Shown here: positions 54,225 through 63,819 of the stretch, in pieces
Position numbering within the stretch: the first letter of the stretch is position 1
How the letters are laid out: every line of letters starts with the position of its first letter
Source: Bactericera cockerelli
Lineage: Eukaryota > Arthropoda > Insecta > Hemiptera > Triozidae
Assembly (NCBI GenBank): GCA_024516035.1
Contig: CM044958.1
Coordinates: forward strand, 46,263,205 to 46,327,204
Direction of reading: 5' to 3'
DNA length: 64,000 nucleotides
Made by a program: the position numbers and the translations under genes
Notes under the pieces: model-generated
The model's input: the letters and a program-made list of their open reading frames with translations, nothing else
Database searches by the model: none
What the model was told of the DNA's origin: nothing

Positions 54225-54760
54225 TTACTTCAATTTTAAATTTTTCGACATTGTAAGTTGTAACACTTGTAACGACCAAGACACAAGCAGAGAGAATGAA
54301 AATCCAATATGGCCGATTATGAAGGAAGCGGAAAAGTTGTAGATGCGCGTCGCGCGCGTTTCGTGTTGCGAGAATATGTCAAGAGGCTGAAAAAGTGGAT
54401 TATGCTTTGAAAAAAATATTTCAATTGCATAAATGCAACACTGTAAAATCAATTTTCTCTGTGCTAATTGAAATTTCTGTCGATTGAATGAAATGTCGCG
54501 TGCGTGAGATTTCTGTCGCCTGCAAATTCCGAATTCGAGTGTTTCGAGTTTGACTTGAAATCTCTTTAAAAAATGTGAAATATTTTGCATTAGCGAAAGT
54601 TGAGTGATTTTTTACTATTTGTTATACCTGTGAATACCCCCTTCTGAAAAATACAGTATTACCGTGGGACATCTCCTTAAGTGCTAAAGCTCGAAAGAAA
54701 TTTGCTTTTGAGCTTTTCCTCTAGGAAGTTTTCTGAAACTTTTCCTAAACAAATGGTATA
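54225..54760. promoter_or_regulatory. Probable bidirectional promoter region
   Basis: The stretch between a possible minus-strand gene start and the FAM193 ATG is richer in CpG than its surroundings (GCGCGTCGCGCGCGTTTCG near 54343, GTCGCGTGCGTGAG near 54495). CpG clusters and divergent genes suggest a shared promoter; no core element is identified. Confidence 0.35.
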
Positions 54761-54943
54761 ATGACCAGTTCAAACTCTCAAACCAAAAAGAAGCAAAGTT
54801 TTTTTGTGAACATGGGTGATGTTTTAGCGAAGGAAACTGAGCAGGCCAAGTCTTCGGTTGAGGAAGAGTCCTGGGAGAATAGAGAAGATGCAGATGGTGC
54901 GTCCAGTGTGGAGGAATCCATCATCAGGGATATTCAGGAGCGG
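54761..54943 (+). CDS. FAM193-like exon 1
   Basis: 61 codons, MTSSNSQTKKKQSFFVNMGD to SIIRDIQER, acidic in the second half. Donor GAGCGG|GTAGGT. A second in-frame ATG lies at codon 18. Confidence 0.7.
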
Positions 54944-57900
54944 GTAGGTTAAGACCTCTTGGCAAACTCTAAATTTAAAGAAGGCAAACAGAGGTCTTGT
55001 TTGTCCGGCAGTAGAAAAAAACATGACCAACCCTCTCCTCTACTGAGCTTTCAAAGAGTTTTGTTTTCCCATTGTTATCCAGTGGAAAGGCTTGAGTCTT
55101 ACTCAAAGGCCCTTCAATCATATTACAATTAGCCCAAGTACCTGTCTTCATTGTGCCTGAATCATGCTAAAATGAAACCTTTTTCAACCACTAATTTTGT
55201 CCATCAAAACCCACTGAGCAAGACCCAAAGAACAATGATGATTATGCACCTGTTCACAACATTTAGCCTATTGAAATTCTGATAACAAAGTTCTGGACAT
55301 TAAAATGTTATTAAAAAAATGTATTTGATTCATTAAAACATACTACTAAAAAATGTAAGATGTTATAGAGGTTTGAGATTTGTATGTGATATGAGTTTTC
55401 ATGTTTATATGTTATGATTTCCAACACTAGAAGGAATTGATTATTACAGATTTTAAACTGTCAAAAAGTCATATATCATCCCAAACAGATGTGAAGAGAA
55501 GTAATTGATAATTTGCATTTCTAAAAAAAAATTGCAGGAAGAAGGATTTTTTACCACTTTGACCATGTTGCTTGTTGTTTACTGTCAATTTATAGCTAAC
55601 AAAATCTTGAATATATTTTTTTTTTTTTTTTTTTTCGGTTGAAGGCAGGAAAAATCTTTTTAAGACACCCAGGTCATCCTGACTTGGGGTTTGGGATTTC
55701 CACTCACTAAAAACCCACCTTCTCAAAGAGCTAACTGCACCTGGAACCGAAAAATATCATTACTTCTAATATCATTATCATTTACCGAATAACATATACC
55801 AAATCATATCAAAAAAATATCAATGGTGAGACTTAAATAAAAGACTTATGATCTACTTAATTGCTAGCTAGTTAGTACTTAATTGCTAGCTAGTCTTTAT
55901 TTCATAAAACTTTCATGTTTCCAAATTCTAACAATTTTTTTTCTTCCAGTTAAGTTTAACAGTGGGAGCGAGTGATGATAACTATGAGTCTGATGATTCT
56001 GGTACCCAATGTGACTGTGATGCTTGCCAGCAACCCATCTTGTAAGTTTAACAAAATATTTTGTGCAATACTAAATGATACAGAATAAAGCCACTGTATT
56101 AATAAGCTGTAAGTTGGCCCAGTCACTCTTTTATACTGCTAGATTTTCAGAATCTAGCTGTTCTACCTCAGTTGTAGTTGTAAATAGGATGATGAAATAC
56201 ATACATTTGAAATGGAACAGCAGGAACATATTTACATGTTCAGGGCATTTGATTGGTTGAAGATAAAGAAAATATAACAAGGTCATTTCAGAGATCAACA
56301 GAAGTGAAATTTCAGTAATCAGCTGTATTTGTATAAGTCTTCTCTGATTGGTTCTTAGCTCATCTCATTTCAAAAATAAATTTAAAATGCAGATTCAAAA
56401 TTTGGCGCTCTCATTTAATATTCCATTATCAAAAAGACACAAAATTAGAACCAATCAGAAGCTAGAACATTCCGTTTCTCCACAAGGAACTGAGTCCCCG
56501 ACTCTGTTCCTTTTGGAGGAACAGATGTTCCTTGGTTTGTATACATTTTGAGAGAAACAGTGCATTTTATGTTCCATTTCAAAATGTATAGTAAATTTTT
56601 ATAAACTTAGTGCACTTAGTTTCAAATTGCATACACTGTCAATTTAAGCTAATCCTTTCCATAACCTCAACTATTGATGCTTTGTACTTATTTGATATTG
56701 AACTGTACATTATGTAATTTTTCATTTATTTCTTCAGATCCATCAGGAATCCCCACTACAATCGAGTCCAAGAGCATTGGGCAAAGCTGCGCAAGTTTAT
56801 TAATATTGTATACAAACAAGCTGGGGAAGGCAAACCTCTGGACCCAGCATATGAGAAACAAATACAGGCCAGCATTCATGAGTCAGTGCCTCCAGCAATT
56901 TTATTGTTATTCTGAAGCTATAGAATAATTAATTATCTTTATTCCCTAGAGCTTTTAATCTTGATACCAAAAAATTAATTGAGCCATTATCATATAAAAA
57001 TAGGTAACTGGCACAACAGATAGGATTATTGCCTTATTAAAGTGCCGTAAAATGAGGAAATAAATAAGTAAATGTATTTTTTTTCTCCATGGTTTATACG
57101 AGGTCTGTCCCGAAAGTTCGTATAAAAGTGTTCTGGCAACGCTGGAAGGCAAAGTGGGGAGGCAATTTGGGCTATTTCCCCTTCTACAACATCCAAACAA
57201 TTCTCAGTGTGCGTTCGATCGCCTTACGATAAAAACTGGATCGTCCCGGTACCTGTGAAGTGACCCCTCTCTCTATCACTCGTCGGCATGGAACTCTCAG
57301 TCATTCAAGAACAGCGCGTCATCATCAAATTTCTCGTAAAACTCGGCAAGAATGGGCACGAAATTTTTAATGATCTCAACCAAGTTTATGGAGATGATGT
57401 TTTCAAGGAACCAACAGTCCACAAGTGGGTAAAAAGATTTCGTGAGGGCCGAGAAAGTCTCGAAGATGACCCTCGGTCAGGACGTCCTTCCACTTCCAGC
57501 ACTTCTAACAATGTGGAAAGAATTCGATCCTGTGTCCTGCAGGACCGTCGTTTAACCGTCAGACAGGTGTCTGAAGAGCTTTCTTTGAGCAAAACAACTA
57601 TTTGGCGCGAGAGGGGCGGTGGATCCTCCACCACGACAATGCCCCCGCTCACACCTCTCTCGTTGTGCGTGAGTTTCTGGCTGCCAATTCGATCATAGCG
57701 ACTGAACACCCCCCTTATTCACCGGATTTGGCACCCTGTGACTTCTTTTTATTCCCAAAAACAAAATTGGTGCTTCGGGGGCGGCATTTGGGGGACGTTG
57801 AGGCCATTAAAGCAGCAACGACGAGTCAGCTGAAGAGACTTCAAACTGAGGACTTTCAAGGAGCCTTCAAACAGTGGAAACGGCGTTGGCAGAAGTGCAT

Positions 57901-60900
57901 TGTGTCCCAGGGAGAGTACTTTGAAGGAGACAAAATTGAATTACCCGATTAATTGTAATATAAAATTTTTATTTCATTTTTATACGAACTTTCGGGACAG
58001 ACCTCGTATTAGTATCAGAATATAACTGTTGACAGAACCGATTGAGATTGCAACTCTGAATTTTTTTTTTTCATTTGATAGAAAAAACTATTTGTTATAA
58101 CTTTAAAAGACATATACAGGGTGTCCCACCAAACTTGGACACCTCAAATTACTCGGCCCCTGAAAGAGTTTTTGAAAAATAAAAAATCGTAGGGTACATG
58201 TGCTAATTATGCGGTTTCAGTTATGAAATTTTTTTTATACAGGGTGGTTCAAAAGTCAGAAATTGAGGTGTCAACTTTCGATTTTTAAATGGATCGACCT
58301 AAATTTTATTTGATAATTTTACTTCTAAATGATTCCTGAGTACTTTTTTAAACAAAAATATTACATACAGGGTGGTTTTTTTTCGACCAATTTTTTTTCT
58401 AAATCTTGAATAACTCAAGTTCGGTTAATTTTTTCGATAACAAGAAGAGAATGTGTTTGTGTAATGAATACACGCACTTTCAATCGGCATCAAATTTTTT
58501 TATACAGGGTGGTTCACAAGTGAGATACTGACATGATTTTTTTTATAACTGAGTTTTTTAATTTTTTATTTGGGATTAATAATTTTCGCTTAATTTTACA
58601 CATTTTTTGTTAGTCATATCGAAAAACAAAACTAAAGTGTTGTACAGGGTGAGCCATAATTTTTTTGTAACACCCTGTATATGGGCAGTCAAAGAGACGC
58701 AAAATGAAATATAAAGACTAAATATGCAAGAAAAACTTTGATTTTTAATTAAACTAAAAAGTTATGGTGTTTTAACTAATATTGTCTCATGGACCACCCT
58801 GTAGATATTTTCTTAAACCATCATATGGGTAGTCGAAACTGTCTAAAATTCAACGAGGAGTCCAAATCTGAAAGAAAAAAAATGAATTCAAAAAGCCATG
58901 CTCAATTTTGTGCCTACACCTACCTACTTTTTATTTCAAGTTTTAAAATCATTCAGTGTGGACACCAAATTGAAAATGGCTTCAAATTCGTGTTTTTTAC
59001 TTGTTTTTCCCACATGATTTGAAGTGTTCGTTGAATTTTATACAACTTAGAGTACCTACATGATAGTTTAAGAAAATATCTACAGGGTGGTCCATGCGAC
59101 AATATTAGTTAAAACACCATAACTTTTTAGTTTAATTAAAAATCAAAGTTTTTCTTGCATATTTAGTCTTTATATTTCATTTTGCGTCTCTCTGACTGCC
59201 CATATACAGGGTGTTACAAAAAAATTATGGCTCACCCTGTACAACACTTTAGTTTTGTTTTTCGATATGACTAACAAAAAATGTGTAAAATTAAGCGAAA
59301 ATTATTAATCCCAAATAAAAAATTAAAAAAACTCAGTTATAAAAAAAATCATGTCAGTATCTCACTTGTGAACCACCCTGTATAAAAAAATTTGATGCCG
59401 ATTGAAAGTGCGTGTATTCATTACACAAACACATTCTCTTCTTGTTATCGAAAAAATTAACCGAACTTGAGTTATTCAAGATTTAGAAAAAAAATTGGTC
59501 GAAAAAAAACCACCCTGTATGTAATATTTTTGTTTAAAAAAGTACTCAGGAATCATTTAGAAGTAAAATTATCAAATAAAATTCAGGTCGATCTATTTAA
59601 AAATCGAAAGTTGACACCTCAATTTCTGACTTTTGAACCACCCTGTATAAAAAAAATTTCATAACTGAAACCGCATAATTAGCACATGTACCCTAGATTT
59701 TTTTATTTTTCAAAAACTCTTTCAGGAGCCGAGTAATTTGAGGTGTCCAAGTTTGGTGGGACACCCTGTATATTGTTGATGAAAATGCATTATTTTTATC
59801 AGCTAAAATTTAATTTCTAAAAAATCAATTGGTTTTGTTCATTAATCAACAACATTTACTAGATATCAGGTTAGGTTAGGTTAATATCCACAGTTCCCTT
59901 AATCTACTAGTTATTATATTTGTGTTAATCACAAAAAAATTGTGTTCATTTCAAATTTTGTCACCTTTATGAGAGTTCATAGTTTAATTCATAGTGTGCC
60001 TAACCGAATCATTCCTCTTGCTCTTTTGTTATGTTCCATCAGGGTTTATGCTCTATATTTCTATTATTTATTTTTTTAATCAAATGTTTGTCCAGTAACC
60101 CTGGTAGTTTGAAAATCTATTGGTTCAAATCCCACTTCATGCATGGATTTGTCCCCATTTATTTGTTATCATGACCACATGATGAAATGTAATCAAATAA
60201 AGGGACTTTTAGGACCCAAATTCATTTGCTGAAATATACAGAGTTGGAAATCCTAATTAAGTAGTATTATCAAGGTCTAATGTTATGATAATTAGGACCA
60301 AAAATATATTAATCATTTAAATAAAATTAAAGAAACTAATGTATTTGTTCAGGTTGGTCACATTTGAGCCGCACCTTCTGTACAAACAGTTGGAAGCTCA
60401 AATTCAGGAGTGGGTGAAAGAAACGGAGCTGCGACAGTTGGAAAACTTGCTTGACTATGACAATGTGGATAATGTGCCCCTCCGCTTTATATCCGGTAAG
60501 TCACTATACCTAGCTTTCAGTTTGTAAATGCTTGATGCAGTTGATTACCCATCAAACAACACAGAAGTCTGTTTGCATTGCACAGTACAGATAGTTACTC
60601 ATGACAAATAAATGACAAGAATACACAACATTTTAATTAACACCTAAAAATTGTTTCCACTTTTCTTAAAACAAGTAAGTCAACACATTCTCTCCCAGAT
60701 TTCTAGATCATACTCTTGTCTATCTATTCCATCAACCAGTGGCTATAGCAAGCATTTGTAGTCAAGGTCAGGTGGTCAAACTGCTATTCTGGTAACCCTA
60801 AGCTGGGGATGGATCTGATTTGTTGATGTTTTTTTTCTTATTAATTTGAGTATGTGACAACATATTTTTCCTTATCTCGAACTGCCTATCCCTGACAATT

Positions 60901-63333
60901 AGATCTCATGCTAAGAGAGAGTTATCAAATTATCTTTCATATTTGTGCGGCAGGTCTGTTGGAGAGCTACAAGAACCTAATGACAGGGGCGGACCTGGCC
61001 TTCCCCTTCCTGGAAGAGCTGCAGGCCACTTTCCTGAGCAAGTTCAACATGACCTGGCAGCTGCTCAATGAACACATCTACCAGTCCTGTGTCTACGCTA
61101 ACCCCATGGTTCAGAACAATGTGCCCATCTTTATTGGGAAGGTGAGTCTTGGAAGATATCTGTGTTTGATTTATTTAATAACGGCTGCTACCCATGAAAC
61201 ATAAAACTTATTTCTCATTTGTATGTATATCAAGATAAATTTAAAGTTACATCTTTTCTTTTTGTACCTAATTCACTATTGATAATCAGTATGGTGACAC
61301 TAACCTTAATAAACATACATATTTTTAAGTAAATTTTAGGGCTATCTTTAGAAAATTATACGAAAAAGAAAAATATGGACAACACTCCTCAAAATCACCA
61401 GTAATTGAAGCTTTATTTCTGGTTGGTCATTTCTGGCACTCCTATTTATTATATGTCCTTATTTTACGCCTGGATTCCGTTCCTAACGCCTACCCTGTTT
61501 AAGGTGCCTGTCTGTATTGTAATGACTATAATAAATAAATTGAATAATTATTACTCTACAAATTTGATCAAGTTTTATTTACATTAAGGCTATATACATA
61601 CAAGGAATATTTACAATTATAGATACAAAACTTCATCAAAGGTAGTGCTAATGCCAACAGCATGCTCTTCCTATTATTATTTTTGTACAAATTTGATCAA
61701 GTTTTATTTACATTAAGGATTTATAAATACAAGGAATATTTACAATTATAGAAATTTTCTTTTTTATTACTGATAAGGGAGTGGACTTGGAATCTGGAGG
61801 TTGGTGGTTCAAATCACAAAAGGAAAGGTAGATTAGTTGTGATATCACAATTATTGTGATAAACACAAATAGGTTAACTTTTTATTTTTTATATTCTCAG
61901 CTAAGCTCGACGTCGGAATCGATGGAGTCAAACAAGGACCTGGTGAAGGAGTTCCTCTACCTGGACGACAACATCAACTCTGTGTCGGAGCTGTGGGCGG
62001 AGTGTGCGCGCTGTCTGGACGCAGCCTGTGCTCAGGAGGAGAGAGGCCAGGCGAGGCGCGCCCAGCTGGAGATGGAGTGGAAGTGCTTCAAGGAGGCGGG
62101 GGACGCCGCCCTGAGGAGCAGGTGAGAGGATAGTGTTTTACTAACAATCATTGAATTCAAGGAGGCGGGGGACGCCACCCTGAGGAGCAGGTGAGAGGAT
62201 AGTGACTTGTTTATCTAACAATCATTGAATCCGTTATCTTCTCAGATTTGCTCGTTGCAAATAATGGACAGACAGATAGACCCGAAACAAAAGTTTCTCA
62301 TGAGTTTTTGACATATCCGAAATCTAAATTGAAATCAGAGAAAAAAAATATTATTTTTTTACAAAAATGAACACAATATTTCCGAAATCTAATTTTATGT
62401 ATAAAAAAAAATTGAAATCAGAGAAAAAAAACATTATTTTTTTACAAAAATGAACACAATATTTCCGAAATCTAATTTTCGATACTATCGGAAGTAATTC
62501 AAGGAAGACCACCGGATCTGAGAGATGGGATGAAGATCTGAAGAAATTTGCACAAAATATTTATGTTATTTTTAACATCTGTGCTTTTTTTACTTAATTA
62601 TGACTGACAATCAATAACCATAATTTTTCGTTGATTTTCAGCGATATGAGCATGAAAATGGAGTCTTGTAAGCGCAGCAAGTTTGCAGAGGACTCTAGCA
62701 CAAACCAGTCCAGTAACAAGTGTGCCATGCTAGCATGTGATTGTATGGTAAGTACTCTACTCTCCTTCAATAGCTTTAATTAAAACGGTTGAACCTCTGT
62801 TGCACAGTGGTTGCTGGTTTGAATCCTGGGAGGATCACAGCATAGTATAGTCAGCTGAAAGTGTCCAAGATAAAAATCTAATCATTATTATTATTATTAT
62901 ACAATTCTTTATTAGATACAAAAGGACATTATGTACATACAAATAATAATTTTAACAGTGAAAAAATGAAAAAAAAAAAAAAAAAAAAAAAAAAAACAAT
63001 ATACCCGCCCCTTAGTTAGGACATATGATTTCAAATATTTTCTATTCTTTTTCATTTTTATTGTATTAAAAATGAAAAAGAATAAAAAATATTTGAAATC
63101 ATATGTCCTAACTAAAGGGCGGGGTTATTGCCTATGGCCATCTCTTCCACCCAATCCTGTTTCATAATTTGGCTCTTAATCTTATGTGTACTATATCGCC
63201 ATATCACGACTCCTTGATGTTCCAGACATTGTCTCCGGATGACGTCAGCCATAGCCTCCTCTCCCACCCCCACACTGCGGATAGTCCCCACCCCCCCGCC
63301 CTTCCTACTGCTGCCGACCACAAGACTTGTCCG
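54761..63333 (+). CDS. FAM193A: FAM193-family protein, exons 1-8, 3' part beyond the last exon seen
   Basis: Exons: 54761-54943, 55950-56041, 56738-56881, 60353-60495, 60954-61141, 61901-62121, 62642-62747, 63226-63333. All junctions are GT-AG and phases add up to 395 codons without a stop. Landmarks: CDCDACQQPI (cysteine pairs), FEPHLLYKQLEAQIQEWVKE, LEELQATFLSKFNMTWQLLN, SCVYANPMVQNNVPIFIGK, LEMEWKCFKEAGDAAL and MLACDCM. The run of a helical segment ending in ..VY..P.VQNN.P.(I/L)IG and W..FK, then a C-C motif, recalls FAM193A/B from memory. That family is poorly characterised, so no molecular function is claimed. Introns contain a mariner copy, a large foldback and SINEs. Confidence 0.65.
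55616..55752 (-). repeat. Possible small retroposon with A-tail, minus strand
   Basis: On the minus strand, about 115 bases ending CCTGCCTTCAACCG run into ~18 A residues. Head not identified; FAM193 intron 1. Confidence 0.4.
55950..56041 (+). CDS. FAM193-like exon 2
   Basis: Encodes LSLTVGASDDNYESDDSG and CDCDACQQPIL, a cysteine-pair motif. Acceptor CTTCCAG, donor CATCTT|GTAAGT. Confidence 0.75.
56738..56881 (+). CDS. FAM193-like exon 3
   Basis: In the phase from exon 2: SIRNPHYNRVQEHWAKLRKF, INIVYKQAGEGKPLDP and KQIQASIHE. Donor CATGA|GTCAGT, chosen because it restores phase with exon 4. The overlapping frame at 56674-56928 is a shadow. Confidence 0.68.
56882..57096. other. FAM193 intron 3, left end
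   Basis: AT-rich, no feature. Confidence 0.5.
57288..57611 (+). pseudogene. Mariner transposase N-terminal part
   Basis: MELSVIQEQRVIIKFLVKL, the HTH HKWVKRFREGRESLEDDP, the linker GRPSTS and the second HTH TVRQVSEELSLSKTTIW. The frame breaks down after WRE, where the deletion junction shifts reading; the first catalytic aspartate is absent. Confidence 0.88.
57605..57952 (+). pseudogene. Mariner transposase C-terminal part
   Basis: Second frame with WILHHDNAPAHTSLVV (second catalytic D) and YSPDLAPCDFFLFP (third D at 34-residue spacing), ending IELPD, TAA at 57950-57952. Open from the deletion junction; its nominal start codon is not a real start. Confidence 0.88.
58117..59768. mobile_element. 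1.65-kb palindromic foldback element with internal CAGGGTG repeats
   Basis: Ends CAGGGTGTCCCACCAAACTT and AAGTTTGGTGGGACACCCTG, flanked by TA. The two arms (about 58117-58865 and 59020-59768) are near-perfect inverted copies with a ~150-bp centre. Each arm holds seven copies of CAGGGTG or CACCCTG; in the left arm they are near 58117, 58241, 58370, 58505, 58646, 58672 and 58795, the first five about 125-140 bp apart. No transposase frame. It lies in FAM193 intron 3. Confidence 0.92.
59769..60352. other. FAM193 intron 3, right end
   Basis: AT-rich, with a degraded family-e SINE at about 60095-60240 (AACCCTGGTAGTTTGAA, TTGGTTCAAATCCCAC). Confidence 0.55.
60353..60495 (+). CDS. FAM193-like exon 4
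   Basis: VTFEPHLLYKQLEAQIQEW, VKETELRQLENLLDYDNV and NVPLRFIS. Acceptor TTGTTCAG, donor ATCCG|GTAAGT. Confidence 0.75.
60750..60890 (+). repeat. Degraded tRNA-derived SINE (family e-like)
   Basis: AGTCAAGGTCAGGTGGTC, CTATTCTGGTAACCCTAAGC; the B box is poorly preserved. Confidence 0.45.
60954..61141 (+). CDS. FAM193-like exon 5
   Basis: LLESYKNLMTGADLAFPF, LEELQATFLSKFNMTWQLL, NEHIYQSCVYANPMVQNNV and PIFIGK. Acceptor GGCAG, donor AAG|GTGAGT. GC-rich coding sequence. Confidence 0.8.
61142..61774. other. FAM193 intron 5 with an internal direct repeat
   Basis: A ~70-base segment (ACAAATTTGATCAAGTTTTA ... ACAAGGAATATTTACAATTA) occurs at about 61558 and again at 61687. Confidence 0.6.
61775..61870 (+). 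repeat. tRNA-derived SINE (family b) before exon 6
   Basis: GATAAGGGAGTGGACTTGG, GGAGGTTGGTGGTTCAAATC, tail TTGTGATAAACACAAATAGG. Confidence 0.6.
61901..62121 (+). CDS. FAM193-like exon 6, donor duplicated
   Basis: LSSTSESMESNKDLVKEFLY, LDDNINSVSELWAECAR, EERGQARRAQLEMEWKCFK and EAGDAALRS. Donor GAGCAG|GTGAGA at 62122; a copy of the exon end and donor follows 69 bases downstream. Confidence 0.8.
62087..62226 (+). repeat. 69-bp tandem duplication across the exon 6 donor
   Basis: TTCAAGGAGGCGGGGGACGC begins at 62087 and again at 62156. Each copy runs through GAGCAGGTGAGAGGATAGTG to AACAATCATTGAAT. The copies differ by a G/A in GACGCC(G/A)CC and a small insertion. Exon part 35 bases, intron part about 34. 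Confidence 0.93.
62227..62641. other. FAM193 intron 6 with a short direct repeat
   Basis: AAATTGAAATCAGAGAAAAAA ... CAATATTTCCGAAATCTAATTTT occurs twice (about 62324-62395 and 62407-62480). Confidence 0.6.
62642..62747 (+). CDS. FAM193-like exon 7
   Basis: DMSMKMESCKRSKFAEDSST and NQSSNKCAMLACDCM. Acceptor TGATTTTCAG, donor ATG|GTAAGT. Confidence 0.7.
63010..63125. repeat. Near-perfect ~55-bp-arm hairpin
   Basis: TTAGTTAGGACATATGATTT and AAATCATATGTCCTAACTAA are the arm ends. The arms continue as CAAATATTTTCTATTC / GAATAAAAAATATTTG and nearly meet at the centre. Sequence GGGCGGGGTTATTGCC follows, as at 50519 and (inverted) 33778, so it is probably the end of a repeat family. Confidence 0.8.
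63226..63333 (+). CDS. FAM193-like exon 8
   Basis: 36 codons, TLSPDDVSHSLLSHPHTADS then a Pro-rich run to HKTCP. Acceptor TGTTCCAG, donor CCG|GTAAGA. Low-complexity but splice-flanked and in phase. Confidence 0.6.
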
Positions 63334-63384
63334 GTAAGATCCATACAATTCTAATTGTATTTAAGTAATTTTAATTTTACCAAT

Positions 63385-63455
63385 AAGGCGGCGGACTCGT
63401 AACCTGACAGTCGGTGTTTCGAGTCGGAAGTTAAGCAAAGATTTAGTAAAGTGAG
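63385..63455 (+). repeat. tRNA-derived SINE (family b) fragment
   Basis: GGCGGCGGACTCGTAACCTG, then GGTGTTTCGAGTCGG and AAGATTTAGTAAAGTGAGTT. Confidence 0.6.
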
Positions 63456-63458
63456 TTT

Positions 63459-63698
63459 AAGGGTCATATTATCAAACAGGATTAGTAATTCTATGCCAAC
63501 CCTTAGATTTACCAAACTGTCCCTTAGATTTCTGCCGCAAAGTCTGGCTACAGCTCCGTTACGCCACAGAGCTAATATACAGCTACCTACAGTCATATCT
63601 AAGCCTGGCTTAGATATGACCTCTACAGTTGTTCTCAAGTTGAAAGTTAAGGGATAGTGTCCACTAAGATTAACTAATCCTGTTTCATAATTTGGCCC
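63459..63698. mobile_element. ~240-bp MITE with 26-bp inverted ends
   Basis: AGGGTCATATTATCAAACAGG left and CCTGTTTCATAATTTGGCCCT right. Related right ends are at 50050-50085 and 63160-63180. Confidence 0.65.
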
Positions 63699-63819
63699 TA
63701 TTTAATTTTTTATTATTTTATTTATTTTTATTTTTACAAGTCAACAGGACAATGCCCCCAAGTGTACAATTTATTAAAACTAAAATTAAGATTAATTCTT
63801 AAAGCTGTTAATCCTTAAG

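Larger units (their letters stand above)
57099..58016 (+). mobile_element. Internally deleted mariner element (918 bp), TA-flanked
   Basis: Inverted ends of about 30 bp: CGAGGTCTGTCCCGAAAGTT at the left and AACTTTCGGGACAGACCTCG at the right, with TA on each side. It carries the two ends of a DD34D transposase, but about 0.4 kb of the middle is gone. The TIRs look perfect, so it could be moved in trans by a full-length relative. It lies in FAM193 intron 3. Confidence 0.92.

Noticed and set aside
55469..55726. Minus ORF of 85 residues
   Set aside because: Runs through a T-tract/A-tail and AT-rich intron, with no motif or splice context.
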